DNA from: Micromonospora chokoriensis
GTDB lineage: Bacteria > Actinomycetota > Actinomycetes > Mycobacteriales > Micromonosporaceae
Direction of reading: 5' to 3'
Assembly (NCBI RefSeq): GCF_000718555.1
Contig: NZ_JOAN01000014.1
Location: 62,001-126,000, forward strand
DNA length: 64,000 nt
The position numbers were made by a program, and so were the translations under genes. A model generated the notes under the pieces. That model had not been told where the DNA came from. It worked only from the letters and a program-made list of their open reading frames with translations, and did not search any database. Shown here one piece after another: positions 9,831 through 18,529 of the stretch (the stretch's first letter is position 1; each line of letters opens with the position of its first letter).

Positions 9831-10978
9831 CGTACGCCGAGCCGCCGCTGCGCGAGCCGGACCTGCCGCGCACCGCCAAGGTGCGGCCCACCGCCCTGCG
9901 TACCGGCTGGACCACCGGCGCCTGCGCGACGGCGGCCGCCAAGGCCGCGATCACCGCACTTGTCACCGGGGAGATTCAGCCGGACGTGGAGATCGGTCTG
10001 CCGGCGGGGCAGCGGGTCCGTTTCCCGGTGGAGCGTTGCGCGGTGACCGGCACCCCGCCGGTGCGCGCCGAGGCGGTGGTGGTCAAGGACGCCGGAGACG
10101 ACCCGGACGTCACCCACGGCGCCGAGCTGACCGCCACCGTGGACTGGATCGACGTCCCCGGCCTGCGACTCACCGGCGGTGCCGGCGTCGGCACGGTCAC
10201 CAAGCCCGGACTCGGGCTCGCGGTCGGCGGCCCGGCGATCAACGACACCCCCCGTCGCATGATCGGCGAGGCGGTGGCCGAGGTGGTCGACCTCAGCGAG
10301 GTCGGTGTCCGCGTGGTGATCAGCGTGCCCCGGGGCGAGATCATGGCCCGCAAGACCACCAACCGCCGGCTCGGCATCCTCGGCGGCATCTCGATTCTCG
10401 GCACCACCGGGATCGTCCGTCCCTTCTCCACCGCATCGTGGCGGGCCAGCGTCGTGCAGGCCGTGCACGTGATGGCCGCCCAGGGTGAGCGGACCGTCGT
10501 GCTCTGCACCGGCGGGCGTACCGAGCGGGCCGCCCGCGCGCTCCTGCCCGACCTGCCCGAGGTCTGCTTCGTCGAGGTCGGCGACTTCACCGGGGCCGCC
10601 GTGACCGCCGCCGTGGGGGACGCGATGACCGGGGTGGTCTTCGTCGGCATGGCCGGCAAGCTCGCCAAACTCGCGGCGGGCATCCTGATGACCCACTACA
10701 CCCGCTCCACGGTGGACCTCTCCCTGCTCGGCGCGGTGACCGCCGAGGCCGGCGGTGACCCGTCGCTCGTCGCCGCCGTGACAGAGGCGAACACCGGACG
10801 ACACGCGTACGAGCTGTGGGAGGCCGCCGGGCTGCTCGCCCCGGCCGGCGATCTGCTCTGCCAGCGGGTCCGCCAGGTGCTGCGGCGCTTCGCCGGGCCG
10901 ACGGTCACCGTGGACGTGGCGATGGTCGACTTCGCCGGAGCGCAGGTCGTCGCCTCGTCTGGCCGGTGGCCCCGATGA
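9827..10978 (+). CDS. cbiD: Cobalt-precorrin-5B C1-methyltransferase CbiD
   Basis: CbiD methylates C-1 of the ring during contraction chemistry and is the anaerobic-pathway replacement for CobF. The 383-residue protein carries the family opening LRTGWTTGACATAAAKAA and the central VGTVTKPGLGLAVGGPAIN block. Its presence, together with CbiG and the absence of CobF and CobG in the window, suggests that the middle of this pathway follows the CbiD/CbiG route. ATG 9827 overlaps cobM by 4 bases. Confidence 0.93.
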   Translation: MTYAEPPLREPDLPRTAKVRPTALRTGWTTGACATAAAKAAITALVTGEIQPDVEIGLPAGQRVRFPVERCAVTGTPPVRAEAVVVKDAGDDPDVTHGAELTATVDWIDVPGLRLTGGAGVGTVTKPGLGLAVGGPAINDTPRRMIGEAVAEVVDLSEVGVRVVISVPRGEIMARKTTNRRLGILGGISILGTTGIVRPFSTASWRASVVQAVHVMAAQGERTVVLCTGGRTERAARALLPDLPEVCFVEVGDFTGAAVTAAVGDAMTGVVFVGMAGKLAKLAAGILMTHYTRSTVDLSLLGAVTAEAGGDPSLVAAVTEANTGRHAYELWEAAGLLAPAGDLLCQRVRQVLRRFAGPTVTVDVAMVDFAGAQVVASSGRWPR

Positions 10979-11025
10979 CGCGGATGGCGTCGGGGGCTCC
11001 GATGACGCAGATCCCGTCGGGCGCC
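10972..11025 (+). repeat. Tandem 27-bp duplication at the cobL start
   Basis: Two 27-bp units (10972-10998 and 10999-11025; 22 of 27 identical) both begin CCGATGACGC. Each contains an in-frame ATG, so the N-terminus reads MTRMASGAP then MTQIPSGAS. The duplication adds nine residues and a second possible start at 11002. Confidence 0.75.
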
Positions 11026-12240
11026 TCGGCTACCGGTGTGACAGTGGTCGGCCTGGACGCCGCCGGCGCTCCGCCGCACCCCGCGCTCACGCCGGTGCTG
11101 GCCGTCGCCGGGCTGGTGGTCGGGGCCGCCCGGCATTTGGCGGCGGTGCCCGTACCGGCCGGCGCGGACACCATCGCCCTCGGGCCGATCGCCCCCGCCC
11201 TGCGCCGCCTCGCCGAGGCAGTCGTCGCCGGGGTGCCGGCCGTGGTGCTGGCCAGCGGGGATCCCGGCCTGTTCGGCATCGTCCGGCGGTTGCGCGCGGC
11301 CGGGCTGCCGCTGCGGGTGGTGCCGGCGGTCTCCAGTGTGGCCGCCGCGTTCGCCCGCGCCGGCCTGCCCTGGGACGGTGCCGCCGTGGTCACCGCGCAC
11401 GGGCGCGACCCGCGAGCGGCCCTGAACGCCTGCCGGGCGCTGCCGCTGGTCGCGGTGCTCACCGCACCCGGCGCCGGCGCGGCCGAGCTGGGCGCCGGTC
11501 TGGTCGGCTGGTCGCGCCGTCTGCTGGTCGCCGAGCACCTGGGCACCGACGCCGAACGGGTCCGCGCGGTGACCCCCGAGCAGGCCGCCGCCGAGACCTG
11601 GTCCGACCCGCACGTCCTGCTCTGCCTCGCCGATGCTGAGGTCGCACCCGGCGGGATGCGCGTCGACAACCAGCCCGCCGCCGCGCCGGCCGGAGGTTGG
11701 GCGCTGCCGGAGGCCCGGTACGCCCACCGCGACTCCATGATCACCAAGTCGGAGGTGCGGGCCCTCGTCGTGGCCCGGCTGCGCCCCCGACTGGGCCGGC
11801 TGATCTGGGACGTCGGCGCGGGCAGCGGCTCGGTCGGCATCGAGTGCGCGCTGCTCGGCGCGGCCGTGCTCGCCGTCGAACAGGACCCCGAGGCCGGCGC
11901 GACCATCCAGGCCAACGCCGCCGCGCACGCGGTGCACGTCCGGCTGGTATCCGGACGTGCCCCGGCGGCGCTGGCCGGCCTCCCCGAGCCCGACGCGGTC
12001 TTCGTCGGCGGTGGCGGCGTCGACGTCCTCGCCGCCGTGGTGGCCCGCCAACCCGAGCGGGTGGTGCTCACCCTGGCCGCACTGGACCGGGTCGCACCGG
12101 CTGTGGGCCTCTTGCGCGCCGCCGGCTACCTGGTCGAGGGCGCTCAGCTCTCCGCCGCCCGCCTCGCCGACCTGCCCGGTGGGTCGATCCGCCTCGCGGC
12201 CACCAACCCGGTGGTCGTCCTTACCGGGGAGTGCCCGTGA
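10975..12240 (+). CDS. cobL: Precorrin-6Y methyltransferase/decarboxylase (CbiE-CbiT fusion)
   Basis: CobL methylates C-5 and C-15 and decarboxylates the C-12 acetate side chain. The N-terminal half (about residues 20-215) is a tetrapyrrole methylase of the CbiE type, with ASGDPGLFGIVRRL and VPAVSSVAAAFAR. The C-terminal half (about 230-421) is a CbiT Rossmann methyltransferase with IWDVGAGSGSVGIECA. Total length is 421 residues, normal for a fused CobL. The start at ATG 10975 overlaps cbiD. A tandem duplication provides a second in-frame ATG at 11002 and either could be used. Confidence 0.93.
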   Translation: MTRMASGAPMTQIPSGASATGVTVVGLDAAGAPPHPALTPVLAVAGLVVGAARHLAAVPVPAGADTIALGPIAPALRRLAEAVVAGVPAVVLASGDPGLFGIVRRLRAAGLPLRVVPAVSSVAAAFARAGLPWDGAAVVTAHGRDPRAALNACRALPLVAVLTAPGAGAAELGAGLVGWSRRLLVAEHLGTDAERVRAVTPEQAAAETWSDPHVLLCLADAEVAPGGMRVDNQPAAAPAGGWALPEARYAHRDSMITKSEVRALVVARLRPRLGRLIWDVGAGSGSVGIECALLGAAVLAVEQDPEAGATIQANAAAHAVHVRLVSGRAPAALAGLPEPDAVFVGGGGVDVLAAVVARQPERVVLTLAALDRVAPAVGLLRAAGYLVEGAQLSAARLADLPGGSIRLAATNPVVVLTGECP

Positions 12241-13967
12241 CCGACCAGAACCCGCCCGCCCGGATCGGTCTGGTGGCGGCCACCGTCGCCGGCCGCCGGC
12301 ACGCCGACACCCTGGCCGCCGCGTGGCCGCACGCCCGGCTGATGGAGGGGGAGACCGTCGCCGACGCGCTGCGCGCGGCCTGGGCCGGGTGTGACGCGGT
12401 GGTCGCGTTCCTGGCCACCGGGGCGGTGGTGCGGATCGTCGCGCCGCTGCTCGACGACAAGCGCACCGACCCGGCGGTGGTGGTCGTCGACGAGGCGGCC
12501 CGGCACGCCGTGGCGCTGCTCGGTGGGCACGCCGGCGGCGGCAACGCGCTCGCCGAGCAGGTCGCCGCCCTGCTGGACGCCCGACCGGTGATCACCACCG
12601 CCACCGACGCGGTCGGCCTGCCGGGGCTGGACACCCTCGGCTGGCCCGTGCAGGGCGCGGTCGCCGCGGTGTCCCGGGCCATCCTGGACGGCGAGCCGGT
12701 CCGGCTGGTCGCCGACGCCGACTGGCCGCTGCCCGCCCTGCCCCCGAACGTGCGCGCCGCCGACGAGGGCGACCCGCGGGACGACGGGTACCGGCTGCTG
12801 GTCACCGACCGGGTGGTGCCGCCCGACGAGCGGACCGCCGTGCTGCGGCCGCCGTCGCTGGTCGCCGGCGTGGGCGCGAGTCGGGGCGTACCCGCCGCCG
12901 AGGTGGCGGAGCTGCTGCACCGGGTGCTCGCCGAGGCGGGCCTGGACCCGGCGAGCCTGCGCTGCCTGACCAGCGCCGACATCAAGGCCGACGAGGCGGG
13001 CATCCGCAGCACCGCCGACGCGCTCGGCGTACCCCTGGTGACCTGGCCCGCGACACGGCTGGCGGCCATCGACGTGCCGCACCCCAGCGAGGTGGTCCGC
13101 GCCGCGGTCGGCACGCCGAGTGTGGCGGAGGCCGCGGCCCTGCTCGGCCCGGACGGCCGGGCCGACGACGCGACGCTGCTGGTTGGCAAGACCGCGACGG
13201 CGATGGCCACCGTGGCGGTGGCCCGACACGCACCGCGCGGCCGGCTCGCTGTGGTCGGGCTCGGGCCCGGAGCGGCCGACCTGCGTACGCCTCGCGCGGT
13301 GGCCGAGCTGCGTCGCGCGGCCGTGGTGGTCGGCCTGGACCAGTACCTCGACCAGGTCCGCGACGTGCTCCGCCCGGGGACCCGGGTGCTCTCCAGTGGG
13401 CTGGGAGCCGAGGAGGCGCGGGCCCGCGCCGCCGTCGCCGAGGCCGCCGCCGGCCGGGCGGTCGCGCTGATCGGCTCCGGCGACGCCGGGGTGTACGCGA
13501 TGGCCAGCCCCGCCCTGGAGTACGCCGACGAGCGCATCGACGTGGTGGGCGTGCCCGGCGTGACCGCCGCCCTCGCTGCCGGGGCGTTGCTCGGCGCGCC
13601 GCTCGGCCACGACCACGCCTACCTGAGCCTGTCCGATCTGCACACCCCGTGGGAGGTCATCGAGCGGCGGGTGACCGCTGCCGCCGAGGGTGACTTCGTC
13701 ACGCTCTTCTACAACCCGCGCAGCCGGGCCCGCGACTGGCAGCTCGGCAAGGCGCTCGGCATCCTCGCCGCGCACCGGTCACCGGACACCCCGGTGGGCG
13801 TGGTGCGCAACGCCAGCCGCCCCGGCGAGCGGGTGCACCTCGCCACAGTGGCCACGCTCGACCCGGCCATCGTCGACATGTACAGCGTCGTGGTGGTCGG
13901 CAGCAGCGACACACGTCTGGTCGCCGGCCGGATGGTCACCCCCCGGGGGTACCGGTGGCGTTCGTGA
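12237..13967 (+). CDS. CbiG-CobJ fusion: cobalt-precorrin-5A hydrolase and precorrin-3B C17-methyltransferase
   Basis: The 576-residue product joins two pathway steps. The N-terminal part (about 1-320) is CbiG, which opens the delta-lactone formed on ring contraction; its marks are GGHAGGGNALAEQVA, GASRGVPAAEVAELLH and TSADIKADEAGI. The C-terminal part (about 335-576) is CobJ/CbiH, the ring-contracting C-17 methylase, with VGLGPGAADLRTPRA, GSGDAGVYAMASP and TLFYNPRSRARDWQL. The fusion may channel the unstable lactone intermediate. GTG 12237 overlaps cobL by 4 bases. Confidence 0.93.
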   Translation: MTDQNPPARIGLVAATVAGRRHADTLAAAWPHARLMEGETVADALRAAWAGCDAVVAFLATGAVVRIVAPLLDDKRTDPAVVVVDEAARHAVALLGGHAGGGNALAEQVAALLDARPVITTATDAVGLPGLDTLGWPVQGAVAAVSRAILDGEPVRLVADADWPLPALPPNVRAADEGDPRDDGYRLLVTDRVVPPDERTAVLRPPSLVAGVGASRGVPAAEVAELLHRVLAEAGLDPASLRCLTSADIKADEAGIRSTADALGVPLVTWPATRLAAIDVPHPSEVVRAAVGTPSVAEAAALLGPDGRADDATLLVGKTATAMATVAVARHAPRGRLAVVGLGPGAADLRTPRAVAELRRAAVVVGLDQYLDQVRDVLRPGTRVLSSGLGAEEARARAAVAEAAAGRAVALIGSGDAGVYAMASPALEYADERIDVVGVPGVTAALAAGALLGAPLGHDHAYLSLSDLHTPWEVIERRVTAAAEGDFVTLFYNPRSRARDWQLGKALGILAAHRSPDTPVGVVRNASRPGERVHLATVATLDPAIVDMYSVVVVGSSDTRLVAGRMVTPRGYRWRS

Positions 13968-14152
13968 CGATCGACGCCTGCCAGGGCTGCGGGGCCTGCC
14001 TGCTCACCTGCCCCACGCACGCGATCCGACCGGTCGCCGGTGGCCTCACGGTCCGCGCCGACCGGTGCACCGGCTGCCTGGAGTGCCTGGAGATCTGCCC
14101 GGTCGATGCGATCCGCGTCGTCGAGCCCGACCCGCATGGAGGAGCCCGATGA
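13955..14152 (+). CDS. Small 2x[4Fe-4S] ferredoxin of the cobalamin operon
   Basis: This 65-residue protein has two CxxCxxCxxxCP motifs (QGCGACLLTCP and TGCLECLEICP), a bacterial-type 2[4Fe-4S] ferredoxin. Lying between cobJ and cbiC, it probably delivers electrons to a reductive step of corrin synthesis, such as cobalt reduction or ring reduction; no CobG or CobK is visible nearby. GTG 13955 overlaps cobJ by 13 bases. GTG 13964 would give the GTGA overlap used at other junctions and a product three residues shorter, so the start is uncertain. Confidence 0.9.
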   Translation: MAFVTIDACQGCGACLLTCPTHAIRPVAGGLTVRADRCTGCLECLEICPVDAIRVVEPDPHGGAR

Positions 14153-14745
14153 GCCGGGTGGTGCACCCGATCGAGGCCGAGTCGTACCGCATTCTGCGCG
14201 AGCGGGTTGACCTGTCACACCTACCGCCGCTGACGCGCGCGGTGACCGAACGGGTGGTGCACGCCAGCGCCGACCTCGCGTACGTCGACGACCTGGTGTG
14301 TGACGAGGCCGCCCTGGAATCGGGGCTGGCCGCGCTGCGCGCCGGGGCGCCCGTGGTCACCGACGTGGCGATGGTCGCCGCCGGCATCACCCGTGCCGGC
14401 CTGGAGTTGGTCTGCCCGGTCGCCGAGCCGGCCGCCGCCGCCCTGGGCCGCGCGGCCGGCATCACCCGCTCGGCGGCGGCCGTCCGGATCGCCCTGGAGC
14501 GGGTCGGGCCCGCAGCGGTCTGGGTGGTCGGCTGCGCGCCCACCGCGCTTGTCGAGCTACTCACCCTGGACGCCGCACCGGCGCTGGTCGTCGGCCTGCC
14601 GGTCGGCTTCGTGGGTGCCGCCGAGTCGAAGGCCGCGCTGCGGGCCAGCGGCCTGCCCGCCGTGTCCAACGTGGGCGAGAAGGGTGGCTCGGCGGTCGCC
14701 GCCGCCGCCCTCAACGCCCTGCTCTACGTCGAGGAGAAGTCATGA
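14149..14745 (+). CDS. cbiC: Precorrin-8X methylmutase
   Basis: CbiC/CobH moves the methyl group from C-11 to C-12 and yields hydrogenobyrinate or cobyrinate. The 198-residue protein starts MSRVVHPIEAESYRILRER. It has ERVVHASAD, which carries the catalytic histidine of the family, and VTDVAMVAAGI with NVGEKGGSAVAAAALNALL at the end. ATG 14149 overlaps the ferredoxin by 4 bases, with GGAGG just upstream. Confidence 0.94.
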   Translation: MSRVVHPIEAESYRILRERVDLSHLPPLTRAVTERVVHASADLAYVDDLVCDEAALESGLAALRAGAPVVTDVAMVAAGITRAGLELVCPVAEPAAAALGRAAGITRSAAAVRIALERVGPAAVWVVGCAPTALVELLTLDAAPALVVGLPVGFVGAAESKAALRASGLPAVSNVGEKGGSAVAAAALNALLYVEEKS

Positions 14746-15695
14746 CCGGGTTGGTCATTGTCGGGCACGGTACGCGCAGCGCGGCCGGGGTCGCCCAGTT
14801 CGCCGCCCTCGTCGAGCGGGTCCGCGGTCGCGGTGACGTCGGTGACGTCGAGGGTGGCTTCATCGAGCTGTCCCGCCCACCGCTGACCGACGCGGTCGGC
14901 GCGCTCGTCGCACGCGGGCACCGGGCGCTGGTGGCGCTGCCGCTGGTGCTGACCGGCGCCGGGCACGGCAAGGGCGACATCCCCGCCGCGATGGGACGCG
15001 AGCAGCAGCGCCATCCCGGGCTGACCTACCGTTACGGCCGCCCGCTCGGCCCGCACCCGCTGCTGCACGACGCCCTCGAACAGCGCGTTGACGCGGCGCT
15101 GGCCGGTGCGGTCCACGCTGACACGGCGGACCGGGCCGACACGTGGGTGGCGTTGATCGGGCGGGGGTCCACCGACCCGGACGCCAACGCCGAGGTCGCC
15201 AAGGTCGCCCGGCTGCTCTGGGAGGGTCGCGGCTACGCGGGCGTGGAGCCGGGGTTCATCTCCCTGGCACAGCCGTCGGTGCCGGCGGTGCTGGAACGGC
15301 TGCGTCGCCTCGGCGCGCGGCGGATCGTCGTGGCGCCGTACTTCCTGTTCACCGGGGTGCTGCCGGACCGGATCGTCGCCCAGTCGGCCGAGTTCGCCGC
15401 CGCCCACCCCGACCTGGACATTCGCGTCGCCGAGGTGATCGGCGACTGCGACGCCCTCGCCGACCTCGTTCTGGAGCGCTACGCCGAGGCGCTGGGCGGG
15501 GACATCCGGATGAACTGCGACACCTGCGCGTACCGGGTGCTGATGCCCGGCTTCGCCGACAAGGTGGGTCGTCCGCAACGCCCGCACGACCACCCCGACG
15601 ACCCGGTCGGGCACCACCACCACCACGGGTACGCCCACGCCGACCACCACGACCACGGGTCGGTCGCGGTGGTTGGCGGCGGGCCGACGACCTGA
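14742..15695 (+). CDS. cbiX: Sirohydrochlorin cobaltochelatase-like CbiX with His-rich tail
   Basis: CbiX-type chelatases insert cobalt into sirohydrochlorin at the start of the anaerobic pathway. The 317-residue protein contains two CbiX-like halves. The first opens LVIVGHGTRSAAGVAQFAALV and has VLTGAGHGKGDIP; the second includes VALIGRGSTDPDANAEVAKVA and VVAPYFLFTGVLPDRI. After residue about 285 there is a metal-binding tail, HHHHHGYAHADHHDH. Together with CobN this gives the operon both an early and a late chelatase. It could instead load ferrochelatase-type substrates or act mainly in cobalt storage. ATG 14742 overlaps cbiC; three bases separate it from the convergent permease. Confidence 0.9.
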   Translation: MTGLVIVGHGTRSAAGVAQFAALVERVRGRGDVGDVEGGFIELSRPPLTDAVGALVARGHRALVALPLVLTGAGHGKGDIPAAMGREQQRHPGLTYRYGRPLGPHPLLHDALEQRVDAALAGAVHADTADRADTWVALIGRGSTDPDANAEVAKVARLLWEGRGYAGVEPGFISLAQPSVPAVLERLRRLGARRIVVAPYFLFTGVLPDRIVAQSAEFAAAHPDLDIRVAEVIGDCDALADLVLERYAEALGGDIRMNCDTCAYRVLMPGFADKVGRPQRPHDHPDDPVGHHHHHGYAHADHHDHGSVAVVGGGPTT

Positions 15696-15698
15696 CGA

Positions 15699-17852
15699 CT
15701 ACTCGCTGCGGGCGGTCTCCGGCCCGGTGATGCGTTGCAGCAGCGGCATTGTGGAGGCGATGACGCCGAGGCAGGCGGCCAACCCGACGACGACGATCAC
15801 GTAGAAGCCCGGCTGCGGCGCGACGAGGGTGTAGTCCATCTGCGCCCGCAGGAACAGGTGGGCGGCCAGCAGGCCCATGCCGATGGCGACGGCGGCGACG
15901 GCGAGCATCGGCACGGCGCTCTCCAACGCCACCACCCGACGCAGGACCCGCACCGGAGCGCCGCTGAGGCGCAGCAGGCTGAACGGGCGTCGGCGTTCGG
16001 TGAGACCGCCGATGACGCTGACCGCGAGGCTGCACCCGCCGAGCGCGAGACTGGCCACGATGATGACGTTGGCCAACTGTTCCCAGCCGCGCAGCGTGTT
16101 CGCGAAGTCCGACTCGAAGTCGCCGGGCACGTTCGGCCCGACCCAGAAGGTCGGGAAGGCGACCTCCAGCACGGTGCGGGTGCGCTCGACGGCGGCGGTG
16201 GAGCCGTCCGTGCCGACGACCACCGACACCACCGGTAGTCGCTGGAGTTCGTCGAGGGTGAGCGACGCGGCGGGCCAGACCGTCGCGGGCGACGCCGATT
16301 CCCGCCAGCGGCTGAGGCCCATCGGCACCTCGATGACGGTCGCACCCTCCGCGCACCGGCCGTACGCGGTCGGCAGGTCGGCGCACGCGATCACCCCCAC
16401 CTCGCCGGAGGTGGTCGCCTCCGGGTTCTCGCGGACCGCGGTCGCGGACCGTACGCCGCTGATCGCGTGCAGGTCCGCGAAGAGCGTGTCGGGCACCGAC
16501 GGCGCCTTCTCGTCGAAGACTGTGGTCACCGTGCCCGCATCCGTCGAGCCGACCGGTGCCGGGCCGCGGTTGGCGACGATCGTGGTGATCACGCCGACGG
16601 CGACGCTCGTGACGAAGAGCGCGAGCATGATGCCGCTGATCGCCCGGAAACCGGCCTTCGGGTTGTCGGCGAGGCGTCGCGCGGCGATGAGCGCGGCGGG
16701 GCGGTTGGCGTACCGGGCCATCACCCGGGCGCCGACCATCGTCAACCAGGGACCGGCGAAGACCAGGCCGGCCATGATGAGCAGCAGGCCGGGCAGGAAC
16801 ACCGCGGTCTGGCCGTCGGACGTCTCCGGCTTGAAGCCGATGGCAAAGAACAGCACGGCGACACCGAGCAGGGCCGGGATAAGCCGGTACGCGCGCGGTG
16901 CCTTGGGGGTGACCCGCCGGGTGACGCCCAGCGGCGAGATCCGGACCCGGCGCAGCGAGACCTGGGCCGCCACCGCCGCGCCGGCCGGGACGCCGAGCGC
17001 CACCAGCAGGACGTTCAGCACGCCCAGGGACATGTCGTTGGGGAAGAACGGCATGCCGGTGAACGGGATGCCCGCGAGTAGGTCGCGGAAGGCGTAGAAC
17101 AGGCCGAAGCCGACGGCCGTGCCGGCGACGGCGGCGGTCGCCGCCTCCACCGCGGCGACCAGCGAGATCTGCCGGGGCGTCGCGCCGACCAGGCGCATCG
17201 CGGCGAAGCGCTGCTCCCGGCGGGCCGCGCTGAGCCGGGTGGCGGTGCCGATGAAGATCAGCACCGGGAACAGCAGCCCGCCGGCGATCACGCCCAGGAT
17301 GAGGTTCACCGTGGTCTCGGGGAGGGCGGGGGTGTCGCCGACGCTGGTGACCTGCTTCGCAGCCGGGAGGTTGGCGACCTCGTCGGGGGTGCCACCCGCG
17401 ACGACGAGCAGGGTGTCCGGTGAGGTCAGCGCGGCCAGCCCAACGGCGCCCAGGTCACGCCCCGGATAGCGGTCGCCCAGTTCGTCGGCCGGGTGGGCGG
17501 CCAGCAGTGCCCGCAACGCGGGCGAGGCGTAGTACTCGCCGGGACCCGGGATGCTCGGGATGCCGACCGGGGTGGGCGAGGTCGAGCCGGTCGCGGCGAC
17601 GTCGATCCGGATGATCTGCTTGCCGTGGAAGTAGTCCTGCCGGGTCGACCACCACAGCGGATCTGCGGCGCCGGCCGACGCGTTGGGATACATCGACGCG
17701 TACCGGGTGAGCTGGGCGTTGACCGCATTGACCCCGGCGAGGGTGGTCAGCAGCAGCCCGCTGCCGATGGCGACGGCGGCGGCGATGACGACCAGGCGGG
17801 TGAGCGCCTCGCGGCCGCCGGCCACGGCGAGGCGGAGCCCGAAGCGGATCAT
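15699..17852 (-). CDS. ABC transporter permease, FtsX/MacB type
   Basis: This 717-residue membrane protein starts MIRFGLRLAVAGGREALTRLV, with a first transmembrane segment near residue 20-40 and a large extracytoplasmic loop. FtsX-like domains with hydrophobic blocks occur near residues 195-310 and at the C-terminus. It is the third gene of padR-ATPase-permease and its start overlaps the ATPase stop by 4 bases. Such two-component exporters usually export peptides or amphiphilic toxins; the substrate is not evident. Confidence 0.88.
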   Translation of the reverse strand: MIRFGLRLAVAGGREALTRLVVIAAAVAIGSGLLLTTLAGVNAVNAQLTRYASMYPNASAGAADPLWWSTRQDYFHGKQIIRIDVAATGSTSPTPVGIPSIPGPGEYYASPALRALLAAHPADELGDRYPGRDLGAVGLAALTSPDTLLVVAGGTPDEVANLPAAKQVTSVGDTPALPETTVNLILGVIAGGLLFPVLIFIGTATRLSAARREQRFAAMRLVGATPRQISLVAAVEAATAAVAGTAVGFGLFYAFRDLLAGIPFTGMPFFPNDMSLGVLNVLLVALGVPAGAAVAAQVSLRRVRISPLGVTRRVTPKAPRAYRLIPALLGVAVLFFAIGFKPETSDGQTAVFLPGLLLIMAGLVFAGPWLTMVGARVMARYANRPAALIAARRLADNPKAGFRAISGIMLALFVTSVAVGVITTIVANRGPAPVGSTDAGTVTTVFDEKAPSVPDTLFADLHAISGVRSATAVRENPEATTSGEVGVIACADLPTAYGRCAEGATVIEVPMGLSRWRESASPATVWPAASLTLDELQRLPVVSVVVGTDGSTAAVERTRTVLEVAFPTFWVGPNVPGDFESDFANTLRGWEQLANVIIVASLALGGCSLAVSVIGGLTERRRPFSLLRLSGAPVRVLRRVVALESAVPMLAVAAVAIGMGLLAAHLFLRAQMDYTLVAPQPGFYVIVVVGLAACLGVIASTMPLLQRITGPETARSE

Positions 17853-18529
17853 GAGGCGATCCGGTCCGGCGCGTTCACGCGCCCGTCGCGGACCATGACC
17901 TCGCGGTCGGCGTACGCCGCGATCCTGGGCTCGTGGGTGACCAGGATGACAGTGGTGCCCTGCTCGCGGGCGGCGCCGACCAGTAGGTCCATCACCTGCT
18001 CACCGGTGAGCGAGTCGAGCGCGCCGGTCGGCTCGTCGGCGAAGAGCACCTGCGGCTCGGCGACTAGGCCCCGGGCCAGGGCGACGCGTTGCGCCTGCCC
18101 GCCGGAGAGCTCACCCGAACGCCGCTCCTCCAGGCCGTCCAGGCCGAGGCGCGCGAACCAGGCCCGCGCCTTCGGCAGCGCCTGCTTGCGGTGTACGCCG
18201 CTGAGCAGCAGCGGTAGGGCGACGTTCTCCACAGCGGTCAGCTCGGGGACGAGTTGGCCGAACTGGAACACGAAGCCGAACCGGTCCCGCCGCAGGCTGC
18301 TGCGCTGGGTCTCGGACATGGCGTTCACCCGCGACCCGTCGAAGAGGATCTCGCCGGAGTCGGGCACCAGGATGCCGGCCAGGCAGTGCAGCAGGGTGGA
18401 CTTGCCCGAGCCGCTGGGGCCCATGACGGCGAGGATCTCGCCGGCCTCCACGGCGACGCTCGCGCCGCGCAGGGCGGGTGTCTGACCGAAGGAGAACTCC
18501 ACGTCGCGCGCTTCGAGCACCACGCTCAT
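17849..18529 (-). CDS. ABC transporter ATP-binding protein, LolD/MacB type
   Basis: This 226-residue ATPase powers the adjacent permease. Walker A GPSGSGKST lies near residue 37, the signature is LSGGQAQRVALARGL, Walker B is VLFADEPTGALDS, and the switch histidine is in LVTHEPRIAAYAD. I chose ATG 18529 because AAGGAGGTG ends six bases upstream; the reading frame continues 18 codons further with no reason to start there. It overlaps padR and the permease by 4 bases each, so the three are translated together. Confidence 0.93.
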   Translation of the reverse strand: MSVVLEARDVEFSFGQTPALRGASVAVEAGEILAVMGPSGSGKSTLLHCLAGILVPDSGEILFDGSRVNAMSETQRSSLRRDRFGFVFQFGQLVPELTAVENVALPLLLSGVHRKQALPKARAWFARLGLDGLEERRSGELSGGQAQRVALARGLVAEPQVLFADEPTGALDSLTGEQVMDLLVGAAREQGTTVILVTHEPRIAAYADREVMVRDGRVNAPDRIAS

